35,867 bases of DNA from Acidovorax soli (GTDB taxonomy: Bacteria > Pseudomonadota > Gammaproteobacteria > Burkholderiales > Burkholderiaceae_C). The translations under genes and the position numbers were made by a program. Numbering within the stretch: the stretch's first letter is position 1; every line of letters starts with the position of its first letter. Shown piece by piece: positions 1 through 8,359 of this stretch. The stretch spans positions 1 to 35,867 of the forward strand of contig NZ_FNQJ01000034.1 in the NCBI RefSeq assembly GCF_900107605.1. Direction: 5' to 3'. The notes under the pieces are model-generated. The model ran no database searches and had not been told where the DNA came from. It saw only the letters and a list, made by a program, of their open reading frames with translations.

Positions 1-2
1 TG

Positions 3-59
3 GCCGTATACCGCGAGTTGCTGATCAACAGCCCGCAGCACTCCACCCTCGTTCATTGA
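3..59 (+). CDS. C-terminal end of an upstream gene (partial)
   Basis: An open frame enters from the left edge and ends at TGA 57-59, giving an 18-residue tail that includes AVYRELLINSPQHS. Codon choice (GCC, CGC, GAG, CTG, ATC, AGC) matches the host style, and the other two frames give less natural peptides. It is too short to assign a family. It could be the end of a regulator or enzyme transcribed towards the catabolic block. The AT-rich spacer that follows fits a gene boundary. Confidence 0.4.
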   Translation, partial: AVYRELLINSPQHSTLVH

Positions 60-94
60 AACCCAGGGTGTTGCACTTCACTTTTGAATCCGCC

Positions 95-155
95 CTATAA
101 GAATTCAAGATAAATATTGAAGAAGTGTTTAATGATATTGGACTTGAATGATTCA
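95..155 (+). promoter_or_regulatory. AT-rich upstream region of the catabolic block with inverted repeats
   Basis: This spacer is much richer in A/T than its surroundings. It has a -10-like TATAAG (96-101), an interrupted inverted repeat TTCAA-N8-TTGAA (104-108 and 117-121) and an 11-bp palindrome TGAATGATTCA (145-155). All lie upstream of the ribosome site AGGAGA (187-192) of the acyl-CoA dehydrogenase gene. The arrangement would suit a promoter with regulator binding sites. No clear -35 box was found, so promoter placement is inference. Confidence 0.35.
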
Positions 156-197
156 GGCTGATGCAATGGCGGTCACGATGATGCACAGGAGACTGCC

Positions 198-1904
198 ATG
201 TCCGCCAACGACCCGACCCAGATGACCGCACTGGCCCAGGCCAGCGCCGCCGCCCACCCCGTGCCCGACCGTGGCCACGTGAACAATTACACCGAGGACA
301 AGGAGCTGCAGCAGCTGCTGGCGCTGTACCTGCCGGCCGACCTGTATGCCCACCTGCAGCCATACTTCGAGCGCATGGGCGAGCTGGCCGGCGGCGCCGT
401 GGATGATTGGGCGCTGGAGGCCGACCGCAACCCACCGACGCTGGAGATGCGTTCGCGCGCCGGCAAGGAGGTGCAGCGCATCGTCAAGCACCCAGCCTAT
501 GTGGAGATGGAGAAGATCGCCTACCAGCAGTTCGGCCTGGCCGCGATCTCGCACCGTGATGACATGCTGGGCTGGAAGGGCAAGATGCCGCCCATCGTCA
601 AGTACGCGCTGACCTATCTGTTCGTGCAGTCGGAGTTCGGCCTGTGCTGCCCGCTGTCGATGACGGATTCGCTCACGCGCACGCTCAAAAAATACGGCGA
701 GCAGAAGCTGCTGGACAAATACCTGCCCACGCTGCTGGCCATGGATTTCGACGCGAGCGTGCAAGGGTCGATGTTCATGACCGAGCAGGCCGCGGGCTCG
801 GACATCGCCAACACGCTGACCATGGCCTATCCGCAGGAGGACGGAACTTGGCGCCTGTATGGCGAGAAGTGGTTCTGCTCCAACCCCGACGCGGGCTTTG
901 GCATGGTGCTGGCGCGCGTCGATGGCGGGCCGCCCGGCATGAAGGGTATCTCGCTGTTCCTGCTGCCGCGCCTCAAGGACGACGGCGGCACCAACCACTA
1001 TCACATCGTGCGCCTGAAGGACAAGATGGGCACGCGCTCCATGGCCAGCGGCGAGATCCGCATGGACGGCGCCGTGGCCTACCTGGTGGGTGAGCAGGGT
1101 CGAGGCTTCGTGCAGATGGCCGACATGGTGAACAATTCGCGCCTCTCGAACGGCATGCGCTCGGCCGGCATGATGCGCCGCGCCGTGGCCGAGGCCGAGT
1201 TCATCGCCCGCGAGCGCTGGGCGTTCGGCCGCCGCCTGCAGGATCTGCCGCTGATGCGCGTGCAGCTGGACAAGCTGCGCGTGCCGGCCGAGCAGGCGCG
1301 CACCATGGTGTTCCAGACGGCGCAGACGCTGGCGCGCTCGGATGCGGGCGACAAGACGGCCTACGCGCTGCTGCGCATCCTCACGCCCTTGATCAAGTTC
1401 CGCGCCTGCCGCGACGCGCGCAAGGTCACTGGCGACGCCATGGAGGTGCGCGGCGGCTGCGGCTACATCGAGGAGTGGGCCGACCCGCGCCTGGTGCGCG
1501 ATGCCCATCTGGGCTCGATCTGGGAAGGCACGAGCAACATCGTGGCGCTGGACGTGGTGCGCGCCATCAAGCGCGAGGGCTCGCTGCCGGTGCTCAACGA
1601 CTACCTGCGCGGCCTGCTGGCCGAGACCGGTGCCATCACCGCTGCCTACCGCCAGGCCCTGGAGCAGGCGCTGGCGCGTGCCATCCAACTGGGCGAGCGC
1701 GCCGCGGCGGAGGGGGGCGAGTGGCTGGCGCGCCAGGCCGCCTCCGGCCTGTACCACTGCACCACGGCCATCGCTATGGCCTGGGAGGCAGGCAAGACCG
1801 GCAGTAGCGAGCGCCTGCGCCTGTCGCAGCTGGTGCTGGCGCACCGCGTGCTGCCGCGTGATCCGCTGGCCGATAGCGGCGTGCCGGCCGACTGGCAGGC
1901 CTGA
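198..1904 (+). CDS. Acyl-CoA dehydrogenase family protein (AidB-like branch)
   Basis: This is a 568-residue FAD-dependent acyl-CoA dehydrogenase homologue, expected to introduce an alpha-beta double bond into an acyl-CoA in the cytoplasm. The N-terminal helical part is followed by the flavin/substrate region with MTEQAAGSDIANT (about 194-206). The C-terminal part ends in GYIEEW and a segment with IWEGTSN. Glu443 in that motif aligns with the catalytic glutamate of medium-chain acyl-CoA dehydrogenase. The extended length and the GYIEEWADPRLVRDAHLG stretch are closer to E. coli AidB and its relatives than to classic 380-residue enzymes. The start at 198 has AGGAGA five bases upstream. It is first in a co-directional run with two Bug receptors and a CoA-transferase, which points to catabolism of an imported acid rather than DNA-alkylation defence. 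The substrate cannot be read from the sequence. Confidence 0.9.
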   Translation: MSANDPTQMTALAQASAAAHPVPDRGHVNNYTEDKELQQLLALYLPADLYAHLQPYFERMGELAGGAVDDWALEADRNPPTLEMRSRAGKEVQRIVKHPAYVEMEKIAYQQFGLAAISHRDDMLGWKGKMPPIVKYALTYLFVQSEFGLCCPLSMTDSLTRTLKKYGEQKLLDKYLPTLLAMDFDASVQGSMFMTEQAAGSDIANTLTMAYPQEDGTWRLYGEKWFCSNPDAGFGMVLARVDGGPPGMKGISLFLLPRLKDDGGTNHYHIVRLKDKMGTRSMASGEIRMDGAVAYLVGEQGRGFVQMADMVNNSRLSNGMRSAGMMRRAVAEAEFIARERWAFGRRLQDLPLMRVQLDKLRVPAEQARTMVFQTAQTLARSDAGDKTAYALLRILTPLIKFRACRDARKVTGDAMEVRGGCGYIEEWADPRLVRDAHLGSIWEGTSNIVALDVVRAIKREGSLPVLNDYLRGLLAETGAITAAYRQALEQALARAIQLGERAAAEGGEWLARQAASGLYHCTTAIAMAWEAGKTGSSERLRLSQLVLAHRVLPRDPLADSGVPADWQA

Positions 1905-1945
1905 ATAGGGGCCGGAACCCAGCACCCCTCAGTGGGGAAATGCGA

Positions 1946-1985
1946 TGGAAGCGCTTATCTATCAAGCGCAAGCAGCTAATAAAAC
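1946..1985 (+). repeat. Short hairpin repeat, family B copy
   Basis: The spacer between the dehydrogenase and the first Bug receptor has GCGCTT (1951-1956), a 7-base loop, AAGCGC (1964-1969), then AAGCAGCTAATAAAA. The same layout recurs at 14037, 20012, 22467 and 33051. It lies 18 bases before the next gene's start, just ahead of the ribosome site, so it would be part of the transcript and could fold between the two cistrons. Confidence 0.6.
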
Positions 1986-2003
1986 CATAGAAGGAGACAG
2001 ACC

Positions 2004-2996
2004 ATGCAGATTGCCAAACGTGCCGTGTTCGGCCTGATCGCGGGTGCCGCCCTGGCGGCAGCCCTGCCAGCCGTGGCTCAGGACAAATTTCCGGAGCGCC
2101 CTGTCACATTCGTTGTACCCTTCCCGCCCGGCGGGCCTACCGACGCCATGGCGCGCATCCTGGCCACCGAGCTGACGCGCGAATTGGGCCAGAGCGTGGT
2201 GGTGGACAACCGTGCCGGCGCGGGCGGCAACATCGGCGCCGATGCCGTGGCGCGTGCCACCCCCGACGGCTACACCATCATGTTCGGCACCTCGGGGCCG
2301 CTGGCCATCAACCACAGCTTGTACAAGGGCCTCAAATACGACCCGCGCACCAGCTTCGAGCCCATCATCTACGTGGGCTACCTGCCCAACGTCCTGGTGG
2401 TGCGCCCCAATCTTGGCGTGAACAGCGTGCAGGAGCTGATCGTCAAGGAGAAGGCCAAGCCCGGCGCGCTCAATTTCGCCTCCTCGGGCAATGGCGCTTC
2501 CTCGCACCTGGCCGGTGTGCTGTTCAACGGCATGGCGGGCACGCAACTGGTGCATGTGCCCTACAAGGGCACGGGGCCGGCACTCAACGATCTGCTGGCG
2601 GGGCAGGTGGACATGACCTTCACCGACATCCTCACCGCCATGCCCTACATCAAGAGCGACAAGGTGAAAGCCCTGGGCGTGGCCACGGCCAAGCGCTCCA
2701 GCGCCATGCCGGGCATACCCACCATCGCCGAGCTGGGCGGCAACGACCTGAAGGGCTATGACGTGAGTGTGTTCTTCGGCGTGGTGGCCCCCAAGGGCAC
2801 GCCCGCCGAACGCCTCAAGGTGCTCAACCAGGCGTTCTCGCGCGTGTTGGCGACAGACAAGGTCAAGCAGACCTTTGCGGCGCAGGGGCTGGAGGCATCG
2901 TCTGACCAAACGCCAGCCCACCTGGGGCACTTCATCAAGACCGAGGTTGACAAATGGGCCAGGGTGGTTGAGCAGTCAGGCGTGCGGCTTGATTGA
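2004..2996 (+). CDS. Bug family tripartite tricarboxylate transporter substrate-binding protein
   Basis: This 330-residue periplasmic receptor belongs to the Bug/TctC family, which binds small carboxylates (citrate, aromatic acids, nicotinate and others). It has a Sec signal peptide: positive MQIAKR, a hydrophobic core and a likely cleavage near AVAQD at residue 26. The mature protein begins with the family hallmark FPERPVTFVVPFPPGGPTD. Later come the usual VVDNRAGAGG, PDGYT and VPYKGTGPAL stretches that line the ligand cleft. The length matches the family (about 320-330). A strong ribosome site AAGGAGA precedes the ATG. No TctA or TctB membrane gene accompanies it, which is common for the many orphan Bug proteins of Burkholderiales. 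The neighbouring CoA-transferase and dehydrogenase suggest the ligand is an acid activated as a CoA ester. Confidence 0.93.
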   Translation: MQIAKRAVFGLIAGAALAAALPAVAQDKFPERPVTFVVPFPPGGPTDAMARILATELTRELGQSVVVDNRAGAGGNIGADAVARATPDGYTIMFGTSGPLAINHSLYKGLKYDPRTSFEPIIYVGYLPNVLVVRPNLGVNSVQELIVKEKAKPGALNFASSGNGASSHLAGVLFNGMAGTQLVHVPYKGTGPALNDLLAGQVDMTFTDILTAMPYIKSDKVKALGVATAKRSSAMPGIPTIAELGGNDLKGYDVSVFFGVVAPKGTPAERLKVLNQAFSRVLATDKVKQTFAAQGLEASSDQTPAHLGHFIKTEVDKWARVVEQSGVRLD

Positions 2997-3036
2997 CCCG
3001 CGCCTTGCTCACCCATGGACGACACAGGAGACAAAT

Positions 3037-4032
3037 ATGCACAACGACAAGTTTTCGCGCCGCCAAGTGCTGGTGGCAGCTATGGCGGGCTCAATGACAA
3101 CGGCGCTTCATCCGGTGGCAGCAGCTCAGCCTGACGGATTTCCTGCCAAGCCGGTTCGGCTGGTAGTTCCTTACGGAGCTGGCGGTCCGACCGACGCGCA
3201 CCTGCGCGTGGTCGCACAGCAGGCTGGTGCGCTGCTCAAGCAGCCCGTCATCATTGACAACAAGCCAGGCGCCAACGGCACCTTTGGCGCAGCTGAGCTT
3301 GCGCGTGCGCAGCCCGATGGCTACACCATCGCAGTGCTGCCCGCCAGCGTTTACCGCGAGCCCTACCTCAATCGCGTGAACTTCGATCCGATGAAGCTCA
3401 CCTACCTCATGGGCATGACGGATTACACCTTCGGGCTGGCCGTGCGGCAGGACGCGCCCTGGAAAAACTGGAGCGATTTTCTGGTCGAAGCACGTAAGCG
3501 CCCAGGCAAAATCTCCGTCGGCGCAGCCGGGCCGGTGCAGACACCCAGCATTGTGCTGAGCGAGTTGGTGCAGACTGTGAACGTCGATTTCAACCGCGTG
3601 CCCTACAAGGGTGATGCGGAGCAGGCGACCGATTTGCTGGGTGGCCACATCGATGCGGGTGTGCTCTCCGGTATGGCGTCATCGCACATTCAGTCCGGCC
3701 GGATGCGCTACCTGGTGATGTTCACGCCCAAGCGGGTGCCGCAGTTCCCGGATGTGCCCACGCTGCGCGAGGAGGGTGTCGATGTAGTGATTGAGTCCCC
3801 GTATGGTATTGCGGGGCCGGAAGGTTTGTTGCCCGAGCGGGCACGGATTCTGCACGACGCATTCAAGGCAGCACTGGAGTCGGCAGAGGGGCGCAAGATC
3901 CTCGACCAGCTCAACCAGCCGCTCAATTACCGCAGTTCGGAGGAGTTCGCGCAGTACGCAAAGAACACCTTTACCCGCGAGAAGGTTCGGATGGAGCGTT
4001 TCAAATCCACTTTCAGCACGCAGCCCAAGTGA
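3037..4032 (+). CDS. Second Bug family substrate-binding protein (Tat-like signal)
   Basis: This 331-residue Bug/TctC-type receptor is a divergent paralogue of the preceding one. The frame is open further upstream, but the ATG at 3037 has AGGAG (3026-3030) at good spacing and yields a proper export signal. The N-terminus holds SRRQVLVAA, close to the twin-arginine consensus, so export may use Tat rather than Sec. The mature part starts with FPAKPVRLVVPYGAGGPTD, followed by VIIDNKPGANG, PDGYT and RVPYKGDAEQA. Its third codon positions are slightly less G/C-biased than those of the first receptor, so it may have arrived separately rather than by recent duplication. It sits 40 bases after the first receptor and 34 before the CoA-transferase, consistent with one operon. 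The two receptors may recognise different but related acids. Confidence 0.92.
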   Translation: MHNDKFSRRQVLVAAMAGSMTTALHPVAAAQPDGFPAKPVRLVVPYGAGGPTDAHLRVVAQQAGALLKQPVIIDNKPGANGTFGAAELARAQPDGYTIAVLPASVYREPYLNRVNFDPMKLTYLMGMTDYTFGLAVRQDAPWKNWSDFLVEARKRPGKISVGAAGPVQTPSIVLSELVQTVNVDFNRVPYKGDAEQATDLLGGHIDAGVLSGMASSHIQSGRMRYLVMFTPKRVPQFPDVPTLREEGVDVVIESPYGIAGPEGLLPERARILHDAFKAALESAEGRKILDQLNQPLNYRSSEEFAQYAKNTFTREKVRMERFKSTFSTQPK

Positions 4033-4066
4033 GCGGCGGTGCGTTTGACACGATGAATCCACACCC

Positions 4067-5224
4067 ATGAATACCAGTGCCACACCTTCTTGCGCGGGCG
4101 CGCTTGCAGGCATCAAAGTGCTCGATCTTTCGCGCATCCTGGGCGGGCCGCTGTGTGGCCAGATTCTGGGCGACCATGGAGCCGATGTGCTCAAGGTGGA
4201 GCCACCGCAGGGCGACGACACGCGCGCCTGGGGGCCGCCCTTCCGCGACGGCGTGGCGTCGTACTACTTCGGCCTGAACCGCAACAAGCGCATCCAGTTC
4301 CTCGATCTGTCGGCCGCAGACGGCCAGCAGCGCGTGCGCGAGCTCATGGCCCAGGCCGACGTGGTGGTGGAGAACTTCAAGGTCGGCACCATGGAAAAGT
4401 GGGGCATAGGCTACGAGCAGATGCGGCATGATTTTCCGCACCTGGTCTGGTGCCGGGTGACGGGCTTCGGCGCCGACGGCCCGCTGGGCAGCCTGCCGGG
4501 CTACGACGCCGCCATCCAAGCCATGGCCGGACTCATGAGCATCAACGGCGAGGCCGACGGCGACCCGCTGCGCGTGGGCCTGCCGGTGGTGGACATGGTC
4601 ACGGGCCTGAACGCCGTGATCGGCGTGCTGCTGGCGTTGCACGAGCGCGCCAGGAGTGGCATGGGGCAGCTGGTGGATGCCGCGCTGTACGACTCGGGCT
4701 TGTCACTTTTGCACCCGCACGCGGCCAATTGGTTCATGAGCGGCAAGATCCCGCAGCGCACGGGCAATGCCCATCCCAATATCTACCCCTACGACGTGAT
4801 CCGCACGGGCGGAGCGCCTATCTTTTTGGCGGTGGGCAACGACCGGCAGTTCAGGCTGCTGTGCGGGCACATTGGCCAGCAAGCGCTGGCCGACGACGAG
4901 CGTTTCGCCACGGCGGGCCAGCGCTCGGTGCATCGTGCCGTGCTCAAGCCCCTGCTGGAGCAGGCGTTCGCTGCCTATGACGGTGTGCCGCTGGCCGATG
5001 CGCTGATGGCTATCGGCGTGCCCGCCGCCCCGGTGCTGGACGTGGAGCAGGCCCTGCAGCATCCACACACCCTGCACCGCGACATGGTGGTGCGCCTGGA
5101 CGGCTACCAGGGCCTGGGAGCCCCCGTGAAGCTGGGCCGCACGCCGGCCAGCTACCGGTTCGCACCCCTGAGCGAGGGACAGGATTTCCTGCCCATGCCG
5201 GAGGATGGCCGGACGCGGGAATGA
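4067..5224 (+). CDS. CaiB/BaiF (family III) CoA-transferase
   Basis: This 385-residue family III CoA-transferase moves CoA from a donor thioester to a carboxylic acid in the cytoplasm. The N-terminal half carries GIKVLDLSRILGGPLCGQIL, the conserved opening, then DVLKVEPPQGDDTR and NRNKR. Asp147 in GYDAAIQAMAGLM corresponds to the catalytic aspartate that forms the acyl-anhydride intermediate in formyl-CoA transferase. The C-terminal part ends with PVKLGRTPASY, also typical. Length is normal for the family. The ATG at 4067 has only a weak ribosome site, so translational coupling to the upstream receptor gene is possible. In context it would activate the acid captured by the Bug proteins, making the acyl-CoA used by the dehydrogenase at 198-1904. 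The exact acid is unknown. Confidence 0.92.
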   Translation: MNTSATPSCAGALAGIKVLDLSRILGGPLCGQILGDHGADVLKVEPPQGDDTRAWGPPFRDGVASYYFGLNRNKRIQFLDLSAADGQQRVRELMAQADVVVENFKVGTMEKWGIGYEQMRHDFPHLVWCRVTGFGADGPLGSLPGYDAAIQAMAGLMSINGEADGDPLRVGLPVVDMVTGLNAVIGVLLALHERARSGMGQLVDAALYDSGLSLLHPHAANWFMSGKIPQRTGNAHPNIYPYDVIRTGGAPIFLAVGNDRQFRLLCGHIGQQALADDERFATAGQRSVHRAVLKPLLEQAFAAYDGVPLADALMAIGVPAAPVLDVEQALQHPHTLHRDMVVRLDGYQGLGAPVKLGRTPASYRFAPLSEGQDFLPMPEDGRTRE

Positions 5225-5233
5225 TGGTGCGGA

Positions 5234-6628
5234 TCAGCCCTGCCCGGCGTTGAGCTCGGCAGGCTGCAGCAGGCGCGCGATCAAGGTCCCCACCTCAGAG
5301 GCATCCAACGGAATGCGCACGCGCAGCGGGCTGCCCGAAGCCACTTGCATCGGCTCCCCATCCAGGCTCCGCATCTGCGTGAGCAGCAGCGTGCGGTTGC
5401 CGCTGGGCTGGATGATCTCCAGCATGTCGCCCACGGCAAAGCGGTTCTTGGTCTCCACCTCGGCCCAGCCGTCTTGCACGGCCTTGACTTCACCGACGAA
5501 CTGGCTGCGCTGGTTTTCGGAGCTGCCGGTCTCGTAGTTCTGGTAGTCGTTGGCGGGGCGGCGCTCCAGGAAACCCGCGGTGTAGCCGCGGTTGGACAGG
5601 CCTTCGAGCTCGGTGATGAGCTCGGGGTTGAACGGGCGGCCGGCCACGGCATCGTCGATGGCGCGGCGGTAGATCTGCGCCGTGCGCGAGACGTAGTACT
5701 GGCTCTTGGTGCGCCCCTCGATCTTGAGCGAGTCGACACCGATCTCCACCAGGCGCTGCACATGCTCGACGGCGCGCAGGTCCTTGCTGTTCATGATGTA
5801 GGTGCCGTGCTCGTCTTCCATGATGGGCATGAGCTGGCCGGGGCGTTCTTTTTCTTCGAGCAGATAGACCTGGTCGGCCAGCGGGTGGCGCGCGCCGCCG
5901 CCGCAGGCGGCAAAGGCCGCGTTGTCGTCCTCCTGGGCCTGCTGAAAGTGGAAGTCACCGTCCATGCGCTGGGCCATGGCTTCGCCTGTGTTGGGGTCCA
6001 CGGCTGCGGGCTGCGTGGCGTAGTTCCAGCGGCAGGCGTTGGTGCAGGTGCCCTGGTTGCTGTCGCGGCGGTTGAAGTAGCCCGAGAGCAGGCAGCGGCC
6101 CGAGTAGGCAATGCACAGCGCGCCGTGCACGAACACTTCGAGCTCCATGTCGGGGCATTCCTGGCGGATCCTGGCGATCTCGTCGAGCGAGAGTTCGCGT
6201 GACAGGATGATGCGCTTGATGCCCACCTGCTGCCAGAACTTCACCGCCGCGTAGTTGGTGGTGTTGGCCTGCACCGAGAGGTGGATCTCCGCCTCGGGCC
6301 AGCGCTCGCGCACCATCATGATCAGGCCGGGGTCGGCCATGATGAGGGCATCGGGCCGCATGGCGATGATGGGCTCGATGTCGCGCAGGTAGGTGCGCAC
6401 CTTGTCGTTGTGCGGCAGCAGGTTGCTGGTGAGAAAGAACTTCTTGCCGCGCGCATGGGCTTCCTCGATGCCCTGCTGGATCTGCTCCAGGCGGAACTCG
6501 TTGTTGCGCGCGCGCAGGGAATAGCGCGGCTGGCCGGCATAGACGGCGTCGGCGCCGAAGTCGTAGGCGGCGCGCATCTTGGCGAGCGAGCCGGCAGGCA
6601 GCAGCAGTTCGGGGCTTTTCAGGGTCAT
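5234..6628 (-). CDS. trhP: tRNA 5-hydroxyuridine synthesis protein TrhP (peptidase U32 family, YegQ)
   Basis: This 464-residue U32-family protein closely resembles E. coli YegQ/TrhP, which takes part in prephenate-dependent hydroxylation of uridine-34 in tRNA. The N-terminal TIM-barrel-like part contains ELLLPAGSLAKMRAAYDFGA and AVYAGQPRYSLRARNNEF. The signature region has HGALCIAYSGRCLLSGYFN and NQGTCTNACRW, whose four cysteines fit the iron-sulphur ligands known for U32 proteins. An insertion of about 40 residues (EDDNAAFAACGGGARH and neighbours) follows. The family name is historical, and proteolysis is not expected. It is the last gene of the leftward run, 121 bases after tolA, in the place where tolB usually sits. 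It converges with the CoA-transferase gene with only 9 bases between stops. Confidence 0.93.
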   Translation of the reverse strand: MTLKSPELLLPAGSLAKMRAAYDFGADAVYAGQPRYSLRARNNEFRLEQIQQGIEEAHARGKKFFLTSNLLPHNDKVRTYLRDIEPIIAMRPDALIMADPGLIMMVRERWPEAEIHLSVQANTTNYAAVKFWQQVGIKRIILSRELSLDEIARIRQECPDMELEVFVHGALCIAYSGRCLLSGYFNRRDSNQGTCTNACRWNYATQPAAVDPNTGEAMAQRMDGDFHFQQAQEDDNAAFAACGGGARHPLADQVYLLEEKERPGQLMPIMEDEHGTYIMNSKDLRAVEHVQRLVEIGVDSLKIEGRTKSQYYVSRTAQIYRRAIDDAVAGRPFNPELITELEGLSNRGYTAGFLERRPANDYQNYETGSSENQRSQFVGEVKAVQDGWAEVETKNRFAVGDMLEIIQPSGNRTLLLTQMRSLDGEPMQVASGSPLRVRIPLDASEVGTLIARLLQPAELNAGQG

Positions 6629-6749
6629 AGATCAATTGTGGCCAAGGCCAGGGAAAAGGCTCTGCGTTACCGCAGTAAAGCAGCAGTCTCAGGGCGAGCG
6701 CATGCCGGCGCAGCCGAGCCCAAGGGCCCCAGCTTGGGCGCAGGATTTT

Positions 6750-7730
6750 TCAGTCCTGTGGGCGAAAACCTATTTCCAGCGTGGATGGGACGCGTCCGTC
6801 CACATCGCGGGGCAGCGACCCGGTCTTGTCGAGTGCGCGCAGCACGGCATCGTCCCAGGCCTTGTTGCCACTGGACTGGATCAGCTTCGTGCCCACGATG
6901 GTGCCGTCGGGGGCGGCGCGCACCTGCACCACGGCGCGCGGGTTGCCTGCTACAGCGTCGGGGTACACGATGTTGGGCCGGACCTTGGCCGCCACCTTGC
7001 CGCCATAGCTGCCCGAGGGACCGGAGCTCTGCTTGGCGTTGCCCGTGGCGGTTTCGCCGCCCGTGGCGCCGGCGAGGCCCTGCATGCGGCGGATGTTCTC
7101 CTGCCGGCGGGCTTCTGCCGCCTTGGCGCTGGCCTTTTCGGCAGCTTCCTGCTTGCGCAGGTCTTCCTGTTCCTGGCGCTTCTTGTCCTCGGCCAGCTGC
7201 TTTTGCTTTTCCTGCTTTTTCTGCTTTTCCTGTTCGGCCTTGTGCTGCTCCAGCTTCTTTTGTTCGGCCAACTGCTTCTCGTGCAGCTCCTTCTCATGCG
7301 CCAGGCGTTCGCGGCGCTCTTCTTCCTTGCGCTCGCGTTCACGCTTCTCGCGTTCGAGTTGCTGCTGGTGCACTTTCTTTTCTTGTTCCAGGCGCTTTTT
7401 CTCGCGCTCAAGGGCGATATCGGCCTGGCGGGTATCCGGCGCTGCCTGCCGCGGGGGCGGTGGTGGCGGGGCAGGGGTGGGCTGGGGCGGCGCGGGCACC
7501 GGCTCGGGCGGTGGTGGCGAGGGCTCGACCGCACGGGGCGCAGCTTGCTGCGGAACGGCCGACCACAGTTCGGCCTCCACGGCCGGCATGTCGGCGCTGC
7601 TTTTCCAGTTCACGCCCCATGTCAGCGCGCCAATCAGGATGGCGTGCGCCAGCACGGCCAGCACAATGGCGCGCAGGCGGGCCGGCGGGCGGGGCGGGGC
7701 AAACTGGTCGCGGTCGTCGTGAGCGTGCAT
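6750..7730 (-). CDS. tolA: Cell envelope integrity protein TolA
   Basis: This 326-residue inner-membrane protein links the TolQ-TolR motor to the outer-membrane Tol-Pal partners and stabilises the envelope during division. One N-terminal membrane helix (about 21-41, with AVLAHAILIGALTWGV) precedes a proline-rich stretch (about 69-95). A long Lys/Glu/Arg/Gln-rich helical domain follows (about 100-225, full of REKR, QEK and AEQK repeats). The C-terminal TonB/TolA-like domain runs from YGGKVAAKVRPNIVYPD to the end (STLEIGFRPQD). This three-part design is the TolA layout. The start follows tolR by 27 bases. Pal/TolB genes do not follow; trhP does. Confidence 0.94.
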   Translation of the reverse strand: MHAHDDRDQFAPPRPPARLRAIVLAVLAHAILIGALTWGVNWKSSADMPAVEAELWSAVPQQAAPRAVEPSPPPPEPVPAPPQPTPAPPPPPPRQAAPDTRQADIALEREKKRLEQEKKVHQQQLEREKRERERKEEERRERLAHEKELHEKQLAEQKKLEQHKAEQEKQKKQEKQKQLAEDKKRQEQEDLRKQEAAEKASAKAAEARRQENIRRMQGLAGATGGETATGNAKQSSGPSGSYGGKVAAKVRPNIVYPDAVAGNPRAVVQVRAAPDGTIVGTKLIQSSGNKAWDDAVLRALDKTGSLPRDVDGRVPSTLEIGFRPQD

Positions 7731-7757
7731 GCGATTTCTATGGGGGCGGGTCGGCGC

Positions 7758-8183
7758 TCAGCCGCCGCTCTTGACGGCCAGTGCGACGCGGGGCACACCG
7801 GCCTGTTGCAGGGCCGACATGGCCTTCATGACCGATTCGTAGGAAACGTTCTTGTCGGCGCTGATGAGCACGGGCGTGTCCTCGGGCTGGTCCTTGAGCC
7901 AGTTCCTGGCCGTGGCGCCCAGGCTTTGCAGCGGCACCGGGCGCTCGTTGCCGTCGGCCTTGAAGCGCACGCTGCCGTCCTTCTCCACGATCACGTCGGC
8001 GCGTGTCTTGGGCACCTTGGCACCTTTGCCGACGGAGGGCACATTGACCGAACTGGGCGTGAGCATGGGCGCCGTCACCATGAAGATGATGAGCAGCACC
8101 AGCATCACGTCGATGAAGGGCACCATGTTGATCTCGTTCATGGAGCGGCGGCGGCTGCCGTTGCGCGAGGCCATTGCGGGCAT
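7758..8183 (-). CDS. tolR: TolR, ExbD/TolR family motor protein
   Basis: This 141-residue protein has one membrane helix, MVPFIDVMLVLLIIFMV, with the conserved aspartate (FID) through which protons pass in TolQR/ExbBD motors. Its periplasmic domain ends in SYESVMKAMSALQQAGV, typical of ExbD/TolR. The frame is open for 50 more codons upstream, but the ATG at 8183 has GGAGAG at proper spacing and gives the family length, whereas the extension is low-complexity repeat DNA. A 176-base gap separates it from tolQ, unusually long for this operon; it holds a copy of dispersed repeat A (8257-8359). Confidence 0.93.
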   Translation of the reverse strand: MPAMASRNGSRRRSMNEINMVPFIDVMLVLLIIFMVTAPMLTPSSVNVPSVGKGAKVPKTRADVIVEKDGSVRFKADGNERPVPLQSLGATARNWLKDQPEDTPVLISADKNVSYESVMKAMSALQQAGVPRVALAVKSGG

Positions 8184-8256
8184 TTCAGCTCTCCGTTGCG
8201 CTGCGCAGTGTGCGCAGCGGATAAAACTGGCACGCCCGAGGCCGGCAGACGCCGCG

Positions 8257-8359
8257 CAAGGGCCGCCCCGCCGCGCTGGCGTCGTCCCCCTTCCCGCAGT
8301 GCATAGCGCTGCGAGAGAAGGGGGAAGCCGCAAAGCGGCTCAGGGGGATGTACTTCATC
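8257..8359 (-). repeat. Dispersed intergenic repeat A, copy 1 (between tolQ and tolR)
   Basis: The element starts next to the tolQ stop codon and runs leftward. It contains two nested hairpins: AGCCGC-AAA-GCGGCT (8326-8340), and a long imperfect stem whose arms begin CCCCCTTC (8286-8293) and end GAAGGGGG near 8317-8325. It closes with AAGGGCCGCC (8258-8267). The same parts in the same order occur at 27175-27296, also right after a minus-strand stop codon. It may act as a transcript-stabilising or attenuating structure within the tol operon. The element lacks a U-tract, so strong intrinsic termination is unlikely. Confidence 0.75.

Noticed and set aside
153..1925. Long minus-strand open frame opposite the acyl-CoA dehydrogenase
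   Set aside because: Antisense shadow of a GC-rich gene: His/Gln/Ala/Gly-rich without domains.
8184..8333. 50-codon upstream extension of tolR
   Set aside because: It is encoded by repeat A; the proper ribosome site and family length support the start at 8183.
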